Below are positions 62,573 through 64,000 of a stretch of DNA of 64,000 bases, piece by piece (the first letter of the stretch is position 1; every line of letters begins with the position of its first letter). The translations under genes and the position numbers were made by a program. This stretch comes from Acidobacteriota bacterium. Its GTDB lineage: Bacteria > Acidobacteriota > Blastocatellia > RBC074. The notes under the pieces were generated by a model that saw only the letters and a program-made list of their open reading frames with translations, had not been told where the DNA came from and did no database searches. Where the stretch lies: contig JAHBSF010000001.1 in the NCBI GenBank assembly GCA_019639255.1, forward strand, positions 123,282 to 187,281. Direction: 5' to 3'.

Positions 62573-63910
62573 TCATTTTCCGCTGCGGCTGATGCGGTAG
62601 AGCTGCGATGCGGTGCGCAGCAGCAGGCTGCCGCGCGCTACGGCCGGCGTCGCCATACACATTTCGTCGAGCGAGTTCTTGCCCACCAGTTTGTATTCGG
62701 CGCCCGCCTCTATGACGTAAGTGTCGCCGTCCTCGCTCAGGCAGAATATCTTGCCGTTCGCCGCCCAGGGCGAGGCAGTAAATGCGCCCGATGCCGGGTC
62801 TATGCGCTGCTTGCCGTAAATTTCCCGGCCCGTGCGCGCGTCGTGGCAGGTAAAGAAGCCGCGGTCGAGCAGCGTGTAGTAGTGATCGCCGTAAACGATC
62901 GGCGACGGGTTGTAGGGACCGCCCTGCGGCAGATACCAAGCAACGTGCGAATTGGAAGTTTCCCCTTCCTTGAGCGATATGTCGCCCGCGGCGCCCGGTT
63001 TTATGGCGTACACGGGGCGGTGCTGATCGCCCACGTATCCCGAAGCGACGTAGAGCAGTCCGAATTTCGTAAACGGCGTCGGTATGGCGATCGTCGACAT
63101 CCCCTTCAGCTCCCAAAGCGGCTTTCCATTCAGGTCATAGGAGTCGATCTTTTTGAAACCGGGCGTTACGATTTCCGTGCGGCGTTCGGTTTCCCATATG
63201 AAGGGCGTAGCCCAGTTGGTGCCTTTTTCGCGCGGCGTGCGCCAGAGTTCGCGGCCCGTGCGTTTGTCGAATGCAAGCAGCGCGGATTCTTCATCGTTGT
63301 CGTTGACGATGTAGAGCCGGTCGCGGTGCACTATGGGCGAGGCTGCGGTGCCCCATCCGAAGCGCGTCTTGCGCACGGGGAAATTCACCTTCCACGCCTG
63401 TTTGCCGTTGAAGTCGAATGCGAATACGCCGAGATTGCCGAAATAGGCGTATACGCGTTCGCCGTCCGTTACGGGGGTTTCGGATGCATAGCTGTTCTTG
63501 AGATGGCGCGTAGAGGGCGGCGCGCCGCGATGTACTTCGCGTTCCCACAGCACGCGGCCGGATTTGAAATCGAGGCAGTAGACCATCCAGCGGTGTTCGG
63601 CCTGCGGTATGTTTTGGCGCTCGCCGCCGAAGTAAAGTCCTTTTTTCGGCGTCTCCACCTCGCCGGCGCTCACCACTGTGGTCAGGAATATGCGGTCGCC
63701 CCAGACTATGGGCGAGGACCACCCCATGCCGGGTATGGGCGTTTTCCACGCCACGTTTTCGGTTGTGCTCCACTTGTCGGGAAGCGCCGGATCGTCCGCT
63801 ACGCCGAGCGAACCCGGCCCGCGAAACTGCGGCCAGTGGTTGGGCGCAGGCGCTGCGGGCGCAAACAGTACAATAGCCAAAAGGACGCTCATCATTACTC
63901 GCGCTGGCAT
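62573..63910 (-). CDS. Exported PQQ-type beta-propeller protein
   Basis: A 445-aa protein: signal peptide (MMSVLLAIVLFAPAAPAP) then eight-bladed PQQ-like repeats such as WPQFRGPGSLGVADD, LLAFDKRTGRELWRTP and HDARTGREIYGKQ. Such proteins are assembly scaffolds (BamB-like) or have unclear binding roles; no quinoprotein active site was recognised. GGAGGAATCCGC before the ATG supports the start. It converges on the acyltransferase gene across palindrome copy 14. Confidence 0.9.
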   Translation of the reverse strand: MPARVMMSVLLAIVLFAPAAPAPNHWPQFRGPGSLGVADDPALPDKWSTTENVAWKTPIPGMGWSSPIVWGDRIFLTTVVSAGEVETPKKGLYFGGERQNIPQAEHRWMVYCLDFKSGRVLWEREVHRGAPPSTRHLKNSYASETPVTDGERVYAYFGNLGVFAFDFNGKQAWKVNFPVRKTRFGWGTAASPIVHRDRLYIVNDNDEESALLAFDKRTGRELWRTPREKGTNWATPFIWETERRTEIVTPGFKKIDSYDLNGKPLWELKGMSTIAIPTPFTKFGLLYVASGYVGDQHRPVYAIKPGAAGDISLKEGETSNSHVAWYLPQGGPYNPSPIVYGDHYYTLLDRGFFTCHDARTGREIYGKQRIDPASGAFTASPWAANGKIFCLSEDGDTYVIEAGAEYKLVGKNSLDEMCMATPAVARGSLLLRTASQLYRISRSGK

Positions 63911-63975
63911 GCGGATTCCTCCGGTATGTGTAGAGTTGATACGCCCTGATTATAGAAGCCAGTCTCGGTGCGGGC

Positions 63976-64000
63976 AAATAAAGAAAACGGAATAAATACT
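63976..64000. repeat. Family A palindrome, edge copy 15 (partial)
   Basis: AAATAAAGAAAACGGAATAAA at the window edge resembles the left arm of family A (ATAACGGAACAAA). The remainder lies outside the window. Confidence 0.5.

Overview
The window looks like chromosomal DNA of a soil-type Gram-negative bacterium. It has moderately high GC. Several Ser/Thr kinases are fused to TolB-like/TPR or beta-propeller modules, and there are many secreted enzymes with signal peptides. The mix of TolB/TPR kinases, a YfcC transporter, SMP-30, GH51 and PQQ-like propeller proteins most resembles Acidobacteriota (Blastocatellia-like). That assignment is inference from gene content, not a proven placement. No rRNA, CRISPR array, transposase or phage module was seen; one tRNA-Pro(UGG) is present.

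Region 1 (1-16.5 kb, all minus strand) is kinase-rich. It holds a giant kinase/TolB/TPR/AAA protein running off the left edge, a small partner ORF, a zeta-toxin-like P-loop protein with a disrupted 5' end, an AAA ATPase with a PD-(D/E)XK tail, kinase and PP2C fragments, an ankyrin protein, an intradiol-dioxygenase-like protein, a TolB/TPR kinase, a YfcC-type transporter and a kinase with a propeller sensor. The kinases share nearly identical DNA, and several fragments point to reshuffling.

Region 2 (16.6-25.3 kb) carries a minus-strand catabolic-looking run (imine-reductase-like dehydrogenase, VOC, SnoaL-like, SMP-30, 90-aa protein), then a cytochrome c / di-haem peroxidase pair, a DinB protein and a gamma-glutamyltransferase.

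Region 3 (25.5-31.4 kb) is a compact plus-strand four-gene module: an unrecognised 293-aa protein, two different BrxC/BrxD-type (DUF2791-like) ATPases and an Lhr/BrxHI-like DEAD helicase. No BREX methylase or PglZ gene is nearby. It is the best candidate here for an uncharacterised defence-like system.

Region 4 (31.6-47.6 kb) contains a CocE-type hydrolase and an amine/sarcosine-type oxidase, TldD/TldE, the ATP-grasp / alpha-E / transglutaminase trio, a crotonase-amidohydrolase-GNAT run, two flavoproteins and an OsmC protein. Region 5 (47.8-64 kb) contains M50 protease-CBS-rfbBACD (dTDP-rhamnose), a zinc-ribbon protein, an orphan PD-(D/E)XK protein, heavy-metal-binding and metallothionein-like proteins, a YqjD-like protein, a GH51/esterase pair, tRNA-Pro, pirin, a divergent MarR/acyltransferase pair and a PQQ-propeller protein.

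From 16.6 kb to the right edge, most gene boundaries carry a long near-perfect palindrome (about 85-155 bp, here 'family A') built on the arm GATAACGGAACAAACGAAA. About 14 copies are visible. Their arms co-vary, they donate stop codons to several genes, and in one case the palindrome forms the N-terminus of a protein. Two larger hairpin elements (family C, 320 and 425 bp) and some CGGAATACGC-type palindromes (family B) add to this. These palindromes are the most striking non-genic feature of the window.
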